Positions 25,872 through 39,290 of a stretch of 64,000 bases of DNA are shown one piece after another (within the stretch, counting starts at the first letter, position 1; the number at the start of each line of letters is the position of its first letter). A program made the position numbers and the translations under genes. The notes under the pieces were generated by a model. It saw only the letters and a list, made by a program, of their open reading frames with translations. It searched no databases and was not told the DNA's origin. Source of the DNA: Sipunculus nudus (Eukaryota > Annelida > Sipuncula > Golfingiida > Sipunculidae); the NCBI GenBank assembly GCA_026874595.1, contig CM049320.1:4779464-4843463 (forward strand), written 5' to 3'.

Positions 25872-26209
25872 GGCCCAAAAAAATTAAAGGTATAGTTCTC
25901 AGGCACCGCCCGCATCAATTTTAAACCCCCGCATCAAAAATTTTTATTTTTATTTTCAATATAAACTTTCCAGTTTTGAGCTGCTGCCGCTCCGACATTT
26001 CTTTGAAGAAGATAAAACCATACAATTTCCTTTGTTTTGTAGTGCTTTTACTTATTTAGCAAAATAAAACTGTTATTTTCATGCTTTTCCCTTATCATTT
26101 AACATTTTTATCGAAACATACCAAAAAATTTAAAATAAAAAAAAGCGCCTGCCCGCATTGATTTCTGAAAAAAAGTGCCTGAGAACCATACCTTTTTTTT
26201 ATTTTGGCC
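25872..26209. mobile_element. PIF/Harbinger-like MITE, 338 bp
   Basis: The ends GGCCCAAAAAAATTAAAGG… and …CCTTTTTTTTATTTTGGCC are inverted. The inner 21 bp (AGGTATAGTTCTCAGGCAC and its partner) match with one mismatch. The trinucleotide TTA flanks both sides (25869-25871 and 26210-26212), the target duplication known for PIF/Harbinger. No coding capacity. A diverged right half of the same element is at about 21015-21075. Confidence 0.68.
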
Positions 26210-26212
26210 TTA

Positions 26213-29200
26213 CCTGTAATGCATGATATTTGTATTAAAACAGTTCTTGTATATATATTCAGGTTAAAAAACTGAAAGACAAATTATTCTTGTTGTATTA
26301 ATTCTAAAGGTCGATCTGCATCTGTATATTCTTACTTTATCTTGCACCAGTACAGGTGTTATATATTATTCTAGATAAACTTATTTTCTGGTGCAAAAAT
26401 GTTTTATTACCAGTCATAGACCCTGGATGTGAACCCATCAGGACAAGTACAAAAAGCTATATTTAAAGTCAGTGATATATTACCTGTATATCACCTTCAT
26501 AACCTAATGTGGGAATAAGATGGAAGGAGCATAGCTATGTTTAATTAAAGATACCACGGCAGGCTTTGGCAGTTCAATTATGGCACTCACAGTTGCTTAT
26601 AGCTCAAGCCTGACTGACTTACGTGTGTCATAAATAACTTACAACTTAATGTGTTGGAAGTTTGACCCCCTTATATCAATAGCAGGACCATTCACCAGAG
26701 GAGTAAATCTTTTATACCCACGTTTAAAAACGAGGACTACGGAGTAGATCCATTAGTTCAGAGATTCACCAGGTTGACTGACTTTAACATTACAACGTTT
26801 CTCCATCAGTAACCTCAAACAGGGGACTTTGATGGGGATTATGTTGTTATCCGTGTCAATAAACCTATACTTTCTGGATGGATTATAGATCACCAATATA
26901 CAGCTTATATTCTAAAACTGACCATATGGTCTGAGTATTAGTCACAATTAAGTGACAGATTCTCACATGTGACTTAATTTTTGCCATATGTTAATTTAGG
27001 AAGGTGATCCATTGGGTAATTTGCAGACCTCTACTTTAGATATTTAATTGGAATTAGATTTAGGTCATGTGTTTATTTGTACATCTGTTACTCTATATGA
27101 ATTGCTAAGAGTGGTGACCTCAGTTATACACTGGAAGAACCTGAGGATTTTCTGCATACAAACAGTTATACTCATTTTATTTCATTGTGCAGTTCAGTGA
27201 TCATTATATTTACATATTTGCAGTTTAATCTCAGATTAGGGTCAGTGTGAAACTAACTGTAAAATTCTTTTTCTTTCTGATTGAAATCTGAATTATACAA
27301 CGTTTCTTAGCAGTTGGACGGAGGTTATTTTTCACCAAAGTTATGTCTGTTTGTCCCTCTGGCTGTCTGTCTCTGTACAAGAGACCATAGAAATATAAAG
27401 GATTTGACATCATGACATAGGTGCTCCAGGATGTTGGGAAGAACCTAAATTTATACAGTTTTTCATCTCATGGATGTAGAAAGAATTTGTAGTTCAACCT
27501 GACATCTGTCTCCTCCCAAGCAAATGTAAATGGCACTGAGATTTTGGTTTTAATACAGTACTATAAAGCAAGGAAAGTTGCTTAACTCTGGGTTTGATGG
27601 TAGTAGGAGTTCTCAGCTGTGCCATGGCTTTACTGTTCAAGACATATTGCTCTGATCTTTCAGATGCTGCCTAATTTATTACACTTTTAAGTCAGCCTAT
27701 ATTATTGTTTTATAGCAGATATGGCTATAGCTTTTTCACTGATATGGCATTTATTTTGGGGTCAGGACAAAGAATCTTAGTTCCACCTAGACATTTTTAT
27801 TTGTCAAGGACGTTTTTATTTGTAATTTGAGAAGTTCTCATGAGAAACCTTTCTTCCAACTTAATTCAAGAAAAAATGCAATAATTTATCATAAGAGGAG
27901 ATGTTAAGAACTTTAGAAACAGCAGTTGTACCTGCATGATACTGAAATCCAGATTCCTACAGATAGCTCTCAGTTAGACAGTCTCAGATGTATACCCTCA
28001 AAGTCAAGTTCATTTGCTGATACTAAGAAATCTGATATACAAGTATAGCCATTCAGGTAGAAAAAATCAAACCACCAGACACATTGAATATTCAGAACAG
28101 ATTTATTTCACAAAGTAAATTAATTAGCCAGTTTATACAAATTCATATATAAAACATGTTCACTAAATATTATCCTAACACATGGTGCACAAAATTGAAC
28201 AATTATGCATACATGTAAAACTGAAGGCAATTCCATATATTCTTGAGTAAATATCGTGTACAATTTATTGTAAATTATCATGGTTGGAGGGAGGAGTGTA
28301 GTAAACGTAATATTTATTGTATGATATCTGAGCTGAGAAGCAGTCTAGACTCGATTATAATAAACATGAAGTGTGTCAAGAAAGGTCATGGAAACAATGA
28401 GCATACTGGGCCGTTATTGGCCATTTTTATGGCAGTTTTAGTAATCCACAGCAATAGGCTGAATGCTTCGCAAGGATATGACAAGAAATATTCAGGATAG
28501 CTTGATTATCTTGGGAAGAAAAAATGTACATTTTATCATTCGTTCATGGTGAGGTAACTAGCTAATAAAAACTCTTGTTATAAGTCAAGTTGTCATTAGC
28601 TGGAGAAGCAAAGTTTGAATAGAGAATTACTAAGTTAAGCTACTAAGCAGTTGTAAGTTACTTAGGTAGTCATGAATTCATGAGTCGGCCAGGTATTAAG
28701 TCATTAGCGAACCAGATTTATTGTTGTTTAATAATTCAGAGCAGTTTATGGTGAGCTAGTAGAGAAGTCTGCAGTAACAATGCATGCAGGGCTTCTCCCA
28801 GTGAATACCCCAAGGATTAATAAAAAATGGAAAATCAGAAAATGTTAATATGGAAATGAGGTTTTTTTTTATATTTAATTTTCTTATTTGATAGTCAGTA
28901 AAATATCATGAATTAACTGCTCAGAACAGACTTAATTGTTGTCAGGTTTAGCAGAACTCTTTTACTTTTGCAGAATGATGCTGATTTACCTTAAGAAATG
29001 ATGGGTTAAGAGAAGAACATTAATGTTGCACAATGAGGCTGAAAACATGTTGAATACAAGCTAGAAGCTGCGAATGCACTGGAAACTTGTGACTGGTTAG
29101 GAAATACTTTTGTGTCATCAATGTCAAGGAATTTATCTGCACTGAAACTGTTTCACTGAGATGGAACTGAATACTTTTGTGCCATTGTTATCAGAGAATG

Positions 29201-29269
29201 CTGACTAAAGTTAATCTGATCAAAGCCAGCAGAGCTGTTGATTGGTTTGTGTAGTCTGTATTCTTGTGA
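26213..29269. other. No gene recognised
   Basis: AT-rich, largely single-copy within the window. No convincing exon, tRNA or repeat structure seen. Confidence 0.55.
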
Positions 29270-29740
29270 ATCAGTCAGCTTTAATTAAGCTTCCGTTTCA
29301 CAACACTTCAGCTGAGAACCGTCTGGTGCATTCTGGGTGACAGACTGATAAGCCAGAACTCGTAGCAGTCGTCTTCTATTAGACTCAACTTGTTGCAGCC
29401 TGCTTCCTGTTGTGGTTGTCAGGCTTTTGTTAAAATAAAAAGACAGTCCAAATTGGAGCAGGAACTACCTGGGCTAACGCTGTGATTCGCTGAGGTATTG
29501 TCATGCGTTAACGTGTGCTCGGCATTGTCGACCGCTGCTCACAGCTCATTAGGATTCAATAGATACTCCAGTAGGCAGCCTCAGTGCGATTTAACACGCC
29601 AGAAAAAGACTAAGGTACCAAAGGAGGAAACAGTAAAGACATCAAAGCTACAAAATGGTTTTGCTTTTACACTTGGAGCATTTCCTCACCCAGGATTTAA
29701 GAGCCAATCAAATTTAAATGATTGGTTCATGTGAGTGCAC
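29270..29740 (+). other. GC-richer, repeat-free stretch with a 78-codon open frame
   Basis: It stands out in composition from its flanks. The frame at 29498-29734 lacks an ATG at its edge (it opens at TTG) and ends TGA; its residues (RQKKTKVPKEETVKTSKL) look plausible but match no family I know. Its position 1.3 kb before the candidate first exon makes an upstream regulatory element or untranslated exon possible. Confidence 0.25.
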
Positions 29741-30872
29741 AAGTGGACCTAATGCCAGCCAGAATACTGGGGTATAATCCTGTCTGACCTTTTCAGCTGC
29801 TTTGAAGATTTTTCCACCTGAATAGTGAAAGTTCTTCAGGTAAAAGCATATTTTAAGAAGCAGCTTTGCCAATATGTATTTCAGCAAGACTATGAGGTAG
29901 ATGCAAGATGAACTGTAAGGGAACTAGACAGCCTTAAAAAAACATGTCAGCTTTTTTGAGTCAGTTCTGGTAAAGTTACAGACAGTATCACATATATATT
30001 CAGGCTTGTTAGACACAGTGGAAGATTTGTTCATGCCAGATAGAACTTGCTGCTTTATGTTTGGGGAAGAAAGTTTGGTTTAAACCAAGATCATTGGATT
30101 GTTTGTCATATATTCCAGAGCGACATTTGATATCGGTTTCCCATCACAGCACTATAGATAGCCACATGACTGACAGCCTGGCTTCAAAGGTCTGCCTGCA
30201 TATGTGAAGAACCAGTGGAACAACAAATATGTTTTGAACTGAAACAGTTATTGATTCTCTAATATCTCTGTAAAGCTCGTGGAAATCCAGGGTTTATAAA
30301 GATAGTATTTGGTAGTGGATGTCGGTGAACTTACAGTTAATGGAAATTTAGCGCAAGACTCATTTGTGTTTGTGCTGAAGGAAAACTGATACGCTTGTAA
30401 AGAGAGGGTTCATTTTATTGTTCCTTTGTGAGGCCTATGTCATCTGAAAAGAGATATCCATTAACAATATTGTGTCTGAACCTATAAATGTGACATTGCA
30501 TGTTCCAGAGTTATTTTACAATCTTGACTTCTGTGGAGCTATTCAGCATTTGAAATTCATAAAAGAACAAGATAGTGTTGTGTCTCTGTACTGGCTGTAT
30601 AGGAAATCTTTTGTGCTGCAGCTCAACTGACATTTCCAGATTCGGCATACTTATGCCGCCAAGTTCATTTATCACCGAAAACTCTTTGTTTTGGAAGGAA
30701 GAATAGGACCTCTTCAGAGTGAAGTCTTTTAAAAAGCTCTGTGAAACAACACAAATTTCAACTGGACTAATATGAAAAAAAATATATAAGCAATTAAGGG
30801 ATCATAAAAACTGATGTAAGAGCAGACTTCAATAACTGTGCAAATAACCACAGTATCTGACCAGTAGCTCTT
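29741..30872. other. No gene recognised; flank of the candidate promoter
   Basis: Single-copy within the window, moderate AT content. It could contain upstream regulatory sequence for the 30999 exon, but I see no decisive motif. Confidence 0.5.
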
Positions 30873-30920
30873 TGATTGGATTTGGCACGGAAGACTGACA
30901 TATCAGTAGATGGTATAAAA
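30873..30920 (+). promoter_or_regulatory. Candidate core promoter: inverted CCAAT motif and TATAAAA
   Basis: GATTGGA at about 30873-30879 is an inverted CCAAT motif; TATAAAA lies at 30914-30920. Initiation about 30 bp downstream would give a 5' leader of about 55 nt before the ATG at 30999. Both motifs are common by chance in AT-rich DNA; the support is their order, spacing and position in front of the candidate exon. Confidence 0.35.
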
Positions 30921-30998
30921 CTGCTCTGGTCTCGAACATTACCCAATCTGCACATATAACGTTTATTGATAAGGTTGATTATCGGATAAACATATCGA

Positions 30999-31123
30999 AT
31001 GGTCAAGACTTACGCCAAGGAGTCTCCAGCGCCTACGGTACCGAATTGTTACCACAGTGTACCAATGGCGGTGGAGAACAACCAGGTGCTGGAGGGGGTT
31101 TCCCTAATTTGTCCCGATGGCAG
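30999..31123 (+). CDS. Candidate distal first coding exon of the peptidase gene (41 codons + 2 nt)
   Basis: An open frame begins at ATG 30999, 9 bp after an in-frame stop (30987-30989), and runs to a strong donor CAG|GTAAGT at 31124. A second in-frame ATG is at 31065. It leaves in phase 2 (AG), and the acceptor at 46233 opens an exon whose frame needs exactly two preceding bases, so the join is in frame (…DG-R-TK-MPRT…). This would add 44 residues before the local ATG. Local GC is higher than in the flanks and a TATA motif lies 79 bp upstream. The residues (KESPAPTVPN, NNQVLEGVSLICPDG) match no domain I know, which is usual for a cytoplasmic tail. The implied intron is 15.1 kb. The phase agreement has a one-in-three chance of being accidental. 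Confidence 0.45.
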
Positions 31124-31239
31124 GTAAGTGTCACAATATGATATTATTGAGTACTTGTTGATGAATATCTATACTGAAACATGTATTCACAGAATGGTGA
31201 AATTAATCTTGATCTTATTTTCTTCTTTATATATGCCCT

Positions 31240-31760
31240 TCATATGACAGGTGTATTATGGTATACCCTGCACCGTCTGTCTGTCCATCCATCCATTAAA
31301 TTTCAGTGTCGCCGTGATAACTTACCAGAGCTTTAATGGATTTACACAAAAGTCACCATTACTGCTAAATTATCAACATATTATCTCATCGGAGTTTGAA
31401 TATGGGCGACATTGACGTTTATTAAATAAGGTTAAGGGTCACTAGGCTACTTGGTGGTGTTGCCGTGATAGCGTTTTTTTTTATGAATATAAAGGATTTT
31501 GATAAAACTCATCAGAAATGCTAATCAGTAAAATATCTCGCCTAATCAAGTTTGATTTCCAGCAAAATCCATGCATATTTAATGAGGTCACTGCACTTTG
31601 GAGGCACCTTGGTGACTTACCAAAAATCCTTTGCATTTTCATGACACTCATCATACATATTTGCCAATAGAGTTTCTCACCTGAATTACCTTCTCATCAA
31701 AATCCGGACATATTTAATGAGGTCAGAGGTCACCAGATACACAACTGGTGTATTATGAAC
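31240..31760 (+). repeat. Dispersed repeat with DR1 motif, copy 1
   Basis: It starts CATATGACAGGTGTATTATG and ends near CTGGTGTATTATGAAC. Loose units of about 150-180 bp each contain a TGATAACTTACC-type segment, then GGATTT…AAACTCAT and AATCCATGCATATTTAATGA. It carries AGGTCAGAGGTCA at 31730-31742. It begins just after the donor of the candidate first exon. Confidence 0.5.
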
Positions 31761-32959
31761 ATCTTTTATACATCAATTTATAATATTTTTAGTTTAGGCA
31801 TATATGATTCATCCTGACAGATACAGGGGTTTACAAATGAGCAATCATCAATTGATCAATTGATACTTGAGGGAAACACCTCTGATAATTAATGTTTTTA
31901 CCCCACTCATCCCAGTCTGATGTCTTATTTTATAAATATTTTTATTTGACTTTAAAGTTTATTGTATAAAGGTAAGTTACAAGGAAAATTGCAGAAGAAA
32001 CAGAATTAAGTACAGTTAAATATACCACAGAAATCTGATATATCGATTTCATGGCTCAGTCTGTTTAACATGGATGATGATAACAGATGATTAATGGTGA
32101 TATGTTATTTTTAATGAGGCCTTCTGAATTTCAAGTTTTATATACATGCATCAGTTGAAAAAGAATCCAGAAGTCATTCCTGTCAATAAGACATCAGGGC
32201 ATGTCTAAGTTCTGTTTAAATTCATTGATTGTCTCAAAGGCCTGGTGTGGTGCATGTTGTTTGAGCTAAGTGTTTTTTTTTTTTTTTTAAATATTCTAAT
32301 GACTGGCACAACAAGTGGGATTGTCTCATGATTTGACTGGGCAGACAAATGGTGTGTGTGGTTCCACCGCAGGATCAGGAAGTCATACATTAAAGTGAAC
32401 GCTGGCCGATGAAATATTATCTTTCCCTGAGTGGTACCTGAGTGCTTTTGTAACCGGAATCATCAACTCCAAAATGGCTTCTCGTCAGGCATCAGTGCCA
32501 TTGTCGACATAAACGTCAACAGGAAATCTCATGCCATTGTCTCTGATTTATCTATTGTTTAACAGAGAAGTGCTCCTAAGCATGCTAAAGATTGCCTGCT
32601 CGATGTTCGTAAAAGTGAAAAGCACATGTTCTGTGAAGCATGTAGATCTCTGTGTCATGGAAATAGAAAACATCCTTGTGAGAAAGTGATGCTGTTTGTA
32701 CAGTAAAATGTATACCATGTTCTCATGCGGTCAGAAAACTGGAAGATGATTTTAAAGCTAGCTATACACCTGCCCTTATCAGTAGAACTTGTGTGCTTTC
32801 TGGCTAATTCCATGTACATATAAATCAACTGGAGGTTATCCCTGTGAGGAAATGTTCTTTTAATGCCTGTGTGATGGCAAGATGACATTGTTCATCTGCA
32901 GGTTATTAGTAAACACAGTACATGTGGTATTATTGACAAATATAAAAACCAAGTTAGTT

Positions 32960-33238
32960 AAGGTGGTGTGTTGCATATGTGCCGCAGGTGAAAGATTACT
33001 ATAGCTGCAACACAGCATTTGCAAAACTTTGGTTTCAACACACTTGCCACCAGGTGTCCTTTGTTATATGTTTGGATTATTTTGGCGGGTCCCCCACATG
33101 TTATAAACATGCAGATATAAACAAGGCAAACAGCCTGTGAACTGTGGAATCAGTGTATTCTGACCTTATTTTATTAAATGTTCAAGGGATTATCTTTACA
33201 GTGCGGATGTTAGATATCAGAATAGGTCCCTATAACTT
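32960..33238 (+). mobile_element. AAGGTG-type MITE, third copy (diverged)
   Basis: AAGGTGGTGTGTTGCATATG, GCAAAACTTTGGTTT, CTTGCCACCAGGTG, TTTTGGCGGG, ATATAAACAAGGCAAACAGC and a tail ATAGGTCCC parallel the 44294 copy in the same order and orientation. Confidence 0.5.
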
Positions 33239-34229
33239 ATTGCATTCTTCCATGCCACCCTTTTCAGTTTTTATTCAAAAATGCAATGTTTATCTCATTA
33301 TTAATTGAACTTTGAGTCACATGACTAGAATGGGAGGTACATATCTGTGTGATCCTTTGAAATTCTTAGATCTGTAATGAAGCAGGTGATTCCATTGTCA
33401 TCGTAAAGCAGGCTTATTTTGTTGTAGATGAGAAAATATTGGATTCAGCCATTTCTTTATCATATTCCATTGTGTCATTAACATGTACGACTACATAAAT
33501 TTTCGTTTGTTACTCTTGCCTTGTTCAGTTAAAAGCATTCAGCCAGCTCCAGTGTTTTCTTTCTGTGACATCCACTCCAGACTGGTATCCTAAAATATTG
33601 GTAACTTATTTCAGTATTTCACTGTAATTATTTTGAGGGATACTGGAATACAGGTTTTGTTGCAAATATAATTGGGTTTCACATGTTTCATATTTTCTTT
33701 TGTAATTAAGTGACGTCCATCTCCTGAATTCACTGTAGTGACTAAGGAAGCAACATTTCATGTCATGTATAGGCCTGGGCCCTCATTTCTGACCACAGTC
33801 AGGTTTCAACATGCTTTAAAGTCCTTGAAATTCCATGAAAGTCCTTGATGTATCATTAAAGACTTGTGCTTGAATAACCCTGGTTTTGAAAATTTCCTTC
33901 AACAGTATTTCACTCCTGTCTTGCTGTGGCAGACCAAGATTCCAAAGGCATGGTTTAATCCTAGGCCTGTAGGTTAAGTCACAGCCACTCCAGTAATATT
34001 CTTCTTGAGAAAAAAAAAACAATTTAGTTGCTTTTAGTCTGTTTTATCCATATTAATGTCTCTGTTATATTTAAAACTAAATTTCAGTGGCACTTGTCAG
34101 GGTCACAGGGACAAGATAACTGAATTTCATGCAAGCAAGCTAAGGCAGGTGATACATTGCTTGCAGTAAAATACTCTGGTTATAATCTAAATCATAAAAC
34201 CTTTAGTTGCTTTTAGCCAATTATTTCCA

Positions 34230-34560
34230 TGTCACCTACCTAATTTAATTAATAAAGTTCTGAGAATGTTTAAGGGGGTCAGGCTTGTTATGACTCCCTC
34301 TTGTGCGTGGGATGGTTTTACTGTAAGTGATTTATGGTAACTGAAGCCATAAAATTGTAACCGTCCGTGTTTGTCAGTACCGCCGAGGCCTCTGAAGGTT
34401 GAGAAGGCAGACGTGTCTGTTCCGCTGTAAAGTAGCGTAACCACAATGGGACTGTGCTCTGGAGGGCATCGTAGAATATTCAGAGAGAAAAGCACACACC
34501 TGAGGCTGCAGACCTGGTCTTCACACATTCAGCGTGTGCTGCTGAAGCAGCCAGGTGCCT
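34230..34560. other. GC-richer stretch in putative first intron
   Basis: It contains CCGTCCGTGTTTGTCAG, TACCGCCGAGGCC and CGTAACCACAATGGG and is not visibly repeated in the window. A 98-codon minus-strand frame covers it without a recognisable domain. It may be a conserved noncoding element; comparison would be needed to say more. Confidence 0.25.
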
Positions 34561-35830
34561 ATTTATGACTGCTCTGCCTGAACAGTAGAATCAACACAGG
34601 TTTTTATGCTACTGCGTTAGACCAGCTGGCTGTCAAAAGAAATGTTCATGTTGAATATCAACCCACGCTTAGTATTTTATTTTAGAAATATCATTTGTAA
34701 CCAGGGGATGCCTGTGGTACCTACATTAAGGTAGCAATTAGAGCAAGATAGCAGAAAAAAATTTAATATTGATTATTGGGTTCATTTATCTTTTATTGAA
34801 AGCATTTTTGCTGAGTGTTGAAATGTTAATTGTGATCATTGGCTCATGATAGTCAATTAAATATCAATATATTTATTACAAGAATATATTTAGATGACTG
34901 CAAATGACAGCAAGGTAGCCACAGTCATGCAATAACTAATAGCAGTGCTATAAATCTTTACAAAAGCCAGCAGAAAGGCTCTGTAAATAGATGTAGTGTT
35001 AAATTGTCTTGATAGAAAACATTTTTCCATTAATATTCATTTTGCTGTGATTTCTCATGAAAATTGTATGGAAATTTGAAATTGATGCTGATTGATTAAG
35101 CCAATGGTAATTATATAAATTTTTGTCATCTTCATCAAAAGATTCATTCATTCTTGTAGATATTCATACCATGCAATACGATTCAACATAAATTGTGCCA
35201 GTCTTACCATAGTAAGGATTCACTACAGAGCTATTGATAATAATATCTGTCCAACTGTTTTGGTGGATCGATATATCAGTACGTGTATATTGATAAATCA
35301 GATCAGCTCCAGCACCAAATAAGATTGAGAAGCTGAAAGCTGATTCACCTGAGAATCTGGAGCTGTATACCGACTTTGATCAGTTAAGATGGGTAAATAC
35401 TAATTCAAATTTTCATCTCTGCGGAATATTTGAGATTTATGAAAACTCTGGGGTGTAATTTAAACTACTCTTGCAGCTAATATTGTGCTAATACCCATGT
35501 TTTACTTTAATACAGGCTGGCATTTATGTCAACTTTGATCTTTATGCATTGGGATTATTTATGCAAATGGAAGGATTCAGTTAATGTGTGTATTGATTTT
35601 AAAGCATAAAATATTGATATTCCTTGGCTTCACTCTCTCTGTCCCAGCATTTTCCCTCAAGGAAGGCAGATGAAGCCTTTTATTCCAACCTCATTTCTTC
35701 TTGTTTGTTCACGTATTTGTATGTGTACTGAGCTTCTGATTAAAAAAAAATAATCATACATTCATTCAAATTCTTCAAATCTTAATGCCATCACTAAATC
35801 TTTAAAGTTTGTTATGATCATCCCTGTAAT

Positions 35831-36495
35831 TGTTACACCAAAACAGAGTTTTGCGGATACTATAATTTCAGCCTGAGGTGGCTGCAGCCGCATAGGTTCC
35901 TGAAGAACTTCTTCATAACCACTGGATGGATAGAATTTTATGAAATATGGAATTATGATAGGGTCACATGTGAACTGCTGTGTCTTCATTTTGGGTTGAC
36001 CTCTGACCTTTCATCTCTGCACAGCAACCAACTGTTCATCTGCCTTGGATTAAAATCACTCATGTCTATTTGCACATATAGACATAATTGAAAAGTTTCT
36101 TGTTTATATGACAGGTTGCACCACCTTAACAATCACATTTACATAACTATTTAACATACACAAAATAGGTATCACCACCTGAAGATGTTTTTGCCTAGTG
36201 TCCATCTGTTTGTCTGTCTAGGTAAAAATCACTCGTATCCTGGCAGTAGTTTGACTGATATACCTGAAATTTTGTATATGTTTACATCTTGGATAGCTTT
36301 CTTGTTCAATAGACAGGTGGAACCACCTAAAATCATGTTTACATGGCAGACATCAGTGCTAATATCTCTGGTTTGACATATCGGCCTAACCCTAACCCTA
36401 TTACTGATGGTCTGAAATCCATATTTCTTACTTCACCAGTACCACTCTGATCTCGGCAGGTACAATTGGCGTTTGTCAACTACCTATTATTCTAA
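35831..36495 (+). mobile_element. Helitron/Helentron-like element, copy A (old, diverged)
   Basis: It shares the left sequence CAAAACAGAGTTTTGCGGAT, the TCACATGTGAACTGCTG segment, the DR1 segment near 35997, two CAGGTGG/ACCACCT remnants of the core palindrome, and a right end (GGCGTTTGTCAACTACCTAT) with CTAA instead of CTAG. Many substitutions indicate an old insertion. Confidence 0.6.
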
Positions 36496-37968
36496 TTATA
36501 ATTATGCTATTTAGTGTTCTTTTACTGCCAAAGTTCATTTCCTTTTTCTTTATATTATTACAGTTTTGTTCACAAAATACCAATATGACAGAAGTCAACA
36601 GCTGTTTTTGCTGTATGATGAAGCCTCTCAGGATTAAACACTTTAATATGTAATAACAGCATATTAATTATGTAAGAAGAAATGCAAAGCACATATAAAC
36701 TCAGTCTCTGTTCAGTTCCCCTTGTGTATGTCCTTATGGGCTCTGCCCAGCAGAATCTGAAGTTTGCAGTGGATTTGCTTACGGCTTGGTACATGTACAT
36801 TCTTGAACCTGAAGTTTCACTACACAGGGGAGGGGGGGCCTCTCATGTAGACTTATTTATACACTAGGATGATGTCAGTTTAATGTACCAGGTTGTTCTC
36901 TGTGTTACAGGCAAAGGGCTTTCTCTCTCATCTGCAGTGAGCTGCTGTTTATTCCTAGTGATGGTGTATCATGTGTCTGGGACATGTACATGACCCAAGC
37001 CTGGTCTGGGTCCCACCTTGTTGATCCACAATACCTGCTTTCACAAAAATTTAAAAATTTAAACTCTTCAGTCAGCTATCTAGCTTTTGGAGTATATATT
37101 AAACAGCCATTTGTCAAGGCTGTCATCTTATGCATTATAGTTTCACAGCAGATTGAGTATTAGAAGACAGCCTATTTGTCAAGACTTTTGAGCTTAATTT
37201 GCCTGCATGAGTGTTAATAACATGATAAATGATATCTCAGCACTTCAGATGTTTAATCAATATTCAAATTATAGGTAAGACTTTATTGATTGTTTAATCC
37301 TGGCCACGTGTGTATAAATTTTGAAATGCAGAAAGTTTGATAATGACATTCTATTCTTTTTTTATGGTCACCTTTATCCACATTGAGTGGACAGTGCCAC
37401 CTACAGGGTGTAGAACGTAATAAGATCAGATTAGTTCCTCAATTTATGGATCCTTGTCAAAGCCATTGACAGTCATATTGACATAGATCATATGATAATC
37501 CTCTGTAGATCAGTGTATGTCCCACTGGTCCTAGGACAAATCACACCGGATAATAACCGTTGGAGAAAATGAAAGGTCTTTAGGACTGTACCATGTCACT
37601 TATATATTTTTCTTGTGACAAACAATACAAGCTTCTACCTTCAAGAAGCCAGGGATATTAATACAAACAATACTACCTCCTTGGTATGAATGTCATCCCT
37701 TGATCAAAGAAATTTGTCCTAGGAAAGTAAATGAATGAATTAATTGTTAACAGGTCTTGAAAGGCCAAAGATGCATTTAGACCACAATATAGTAAACTGA
37801 AAACCTGTTTTCTATGGTTTTCCTCATGTTTTATTTAAAGGTTAAGACAGTGTGCAAGTAACAAGTACTGTCTGTTAAGAGTTAGGGTCATAAGGTTAAA
37901 ATAGATGGTATGATATTGTTATTTGATTTAATTTTCAAAAATTTTAAATGGTATCTAGTTCCATTTGC

Positions 37969-38025
37969 TGTAGGTGGCACTGTGCACAATTCAAGGATGA
38001 AGATCACCAGATGACAGGAATGTTA
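37969..38025 (+). repeat. Dispersed repeat GTAGGTGGCACT, copy 2
   Basis: Matches 20275-20345 in the same orientation. The flanks diverge quickly, so the element boundaries are unknown. Confidence 0.45.
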
Positions 38026-38805
38026 TTTTAATATTAAGCCTTCTGTAATTTATGTACTGCTTACAAGCCTGGAGGCCACAGTTTAAAAATTTAAAATTCA
38101 TAGCCTTGAAATAGTAATTCAGTGTATTTCTTTTGAGATTATGTCATCCCAGAATATTGAATAATTTAGGCCAGTGTTCTCAGGTCCACCTTAGCTACCT
38201 AGCTCCTGCCCTGTTGAACAATAATATGAATAAATTATTGCAAATTACAAAAAAGGAATAAAAAAAGGTCTGATTTACTAGCATGTCAGAAGTAAATTAA
38301 CTTGGATTATAATTAATACATAAAATACGTTGTAAATCTTACACATTGTATTTCATAATCAAAAGAGAAATTAATGTTGTTGGAGCCTACATTTGTACCT
38401 CTGCCAGAATCTTTACCAATTTTCTTGTTATCTATACAAAATGTGTGTCACAATTCACATGTAGTTCCCAAATTATTCATTGGATCCATCACAGATGAAC
38501 TCAAGAATAAAGGGACCCTAATGCCAGCAATTGGTCTTGGCCTTTGGCGGGGATAAAGAACACATTCATTGGGGAAGAACCTTTTAAATTGTAAACACTT
38601 GGTGATCCAATATACTTCCAAAATTTAATTGAATGTTAGACAAGTTGAGTAGTTTGTGCTTAGGGAAAAATTGATTTTATACACAGGAGAATGTCATGGT
38701 CCATGGGTCACTTGTTTTGCAGTGTAAATCATAATAGAAATCTATTCTGTGTAGTAGAATGTTAGGCCACATGGGTCACTTGTTCTGTCCAGTAAATCCT
38801 GCTTA

Positions 38806-39290
38806 TTATTTATTTATCTGGGCCCTTTACCCCCCAAGGGGCATAGGCCGTCATCTTTCCCTCGGTTTGCTTCACCAGGGGAAACTCCGCTTCTCCTACA
38901 AAGTATGATGGGATGGCCACCTCATCTTTTCCTTGTGGCGCTGATTTAACTTCCTGACGTACACCCTCATCCCCGCTTGTTATGGGCGACCTGGCCATCA
39001 CTTCATGCTCAGATCTACACTCTAGTAGACTGGTACCCATAGCCAAAAGCCGATGCTGCCACCAGGGTTAGGAACCCGTGAAAAAGCCATTACCGGTAAT
39101 CCAGGGGTCGTAACAACAGATCACATGATGTGAGAAATACATCCACGTCGGTGATAAACAGTATCCTTCTCATAGGTCCGCATCTAATATAGTGACCCAG
39201 GGCCAAGTCTAGCGATTTACGACCCATCTTACCCTCCGTCCCCACTCTATTCCGCTCTGGATGTTGCGTGAGGTCCCCCTCTGATTGATG
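38806..39290 (-). mobile_element. LINE-like 3' tail fragment
   Basis: A GC-rich block in AT-rich surroundings. Read on the minus strand it ends in GGGCCCAGATAAATAAATAA, a short A-rich microsatellite tail as seen at the 3' ends of many non-LTR retrotransposons. The palindromic GGGCCC…AAGGGG segment lies just before it. A 78-codon minus-strand frame covers part of it but shows no reverse transcriptase motif. I infer a 5'-truncated insertion. Confidence 0.4.

Noticed and set aside
36387-36402. Telomere-like CTAACCCTAACCC
   Set aside because: Only two hexamer units, inside an old Helitron-like copy; too short to mean an interstitial telomere.
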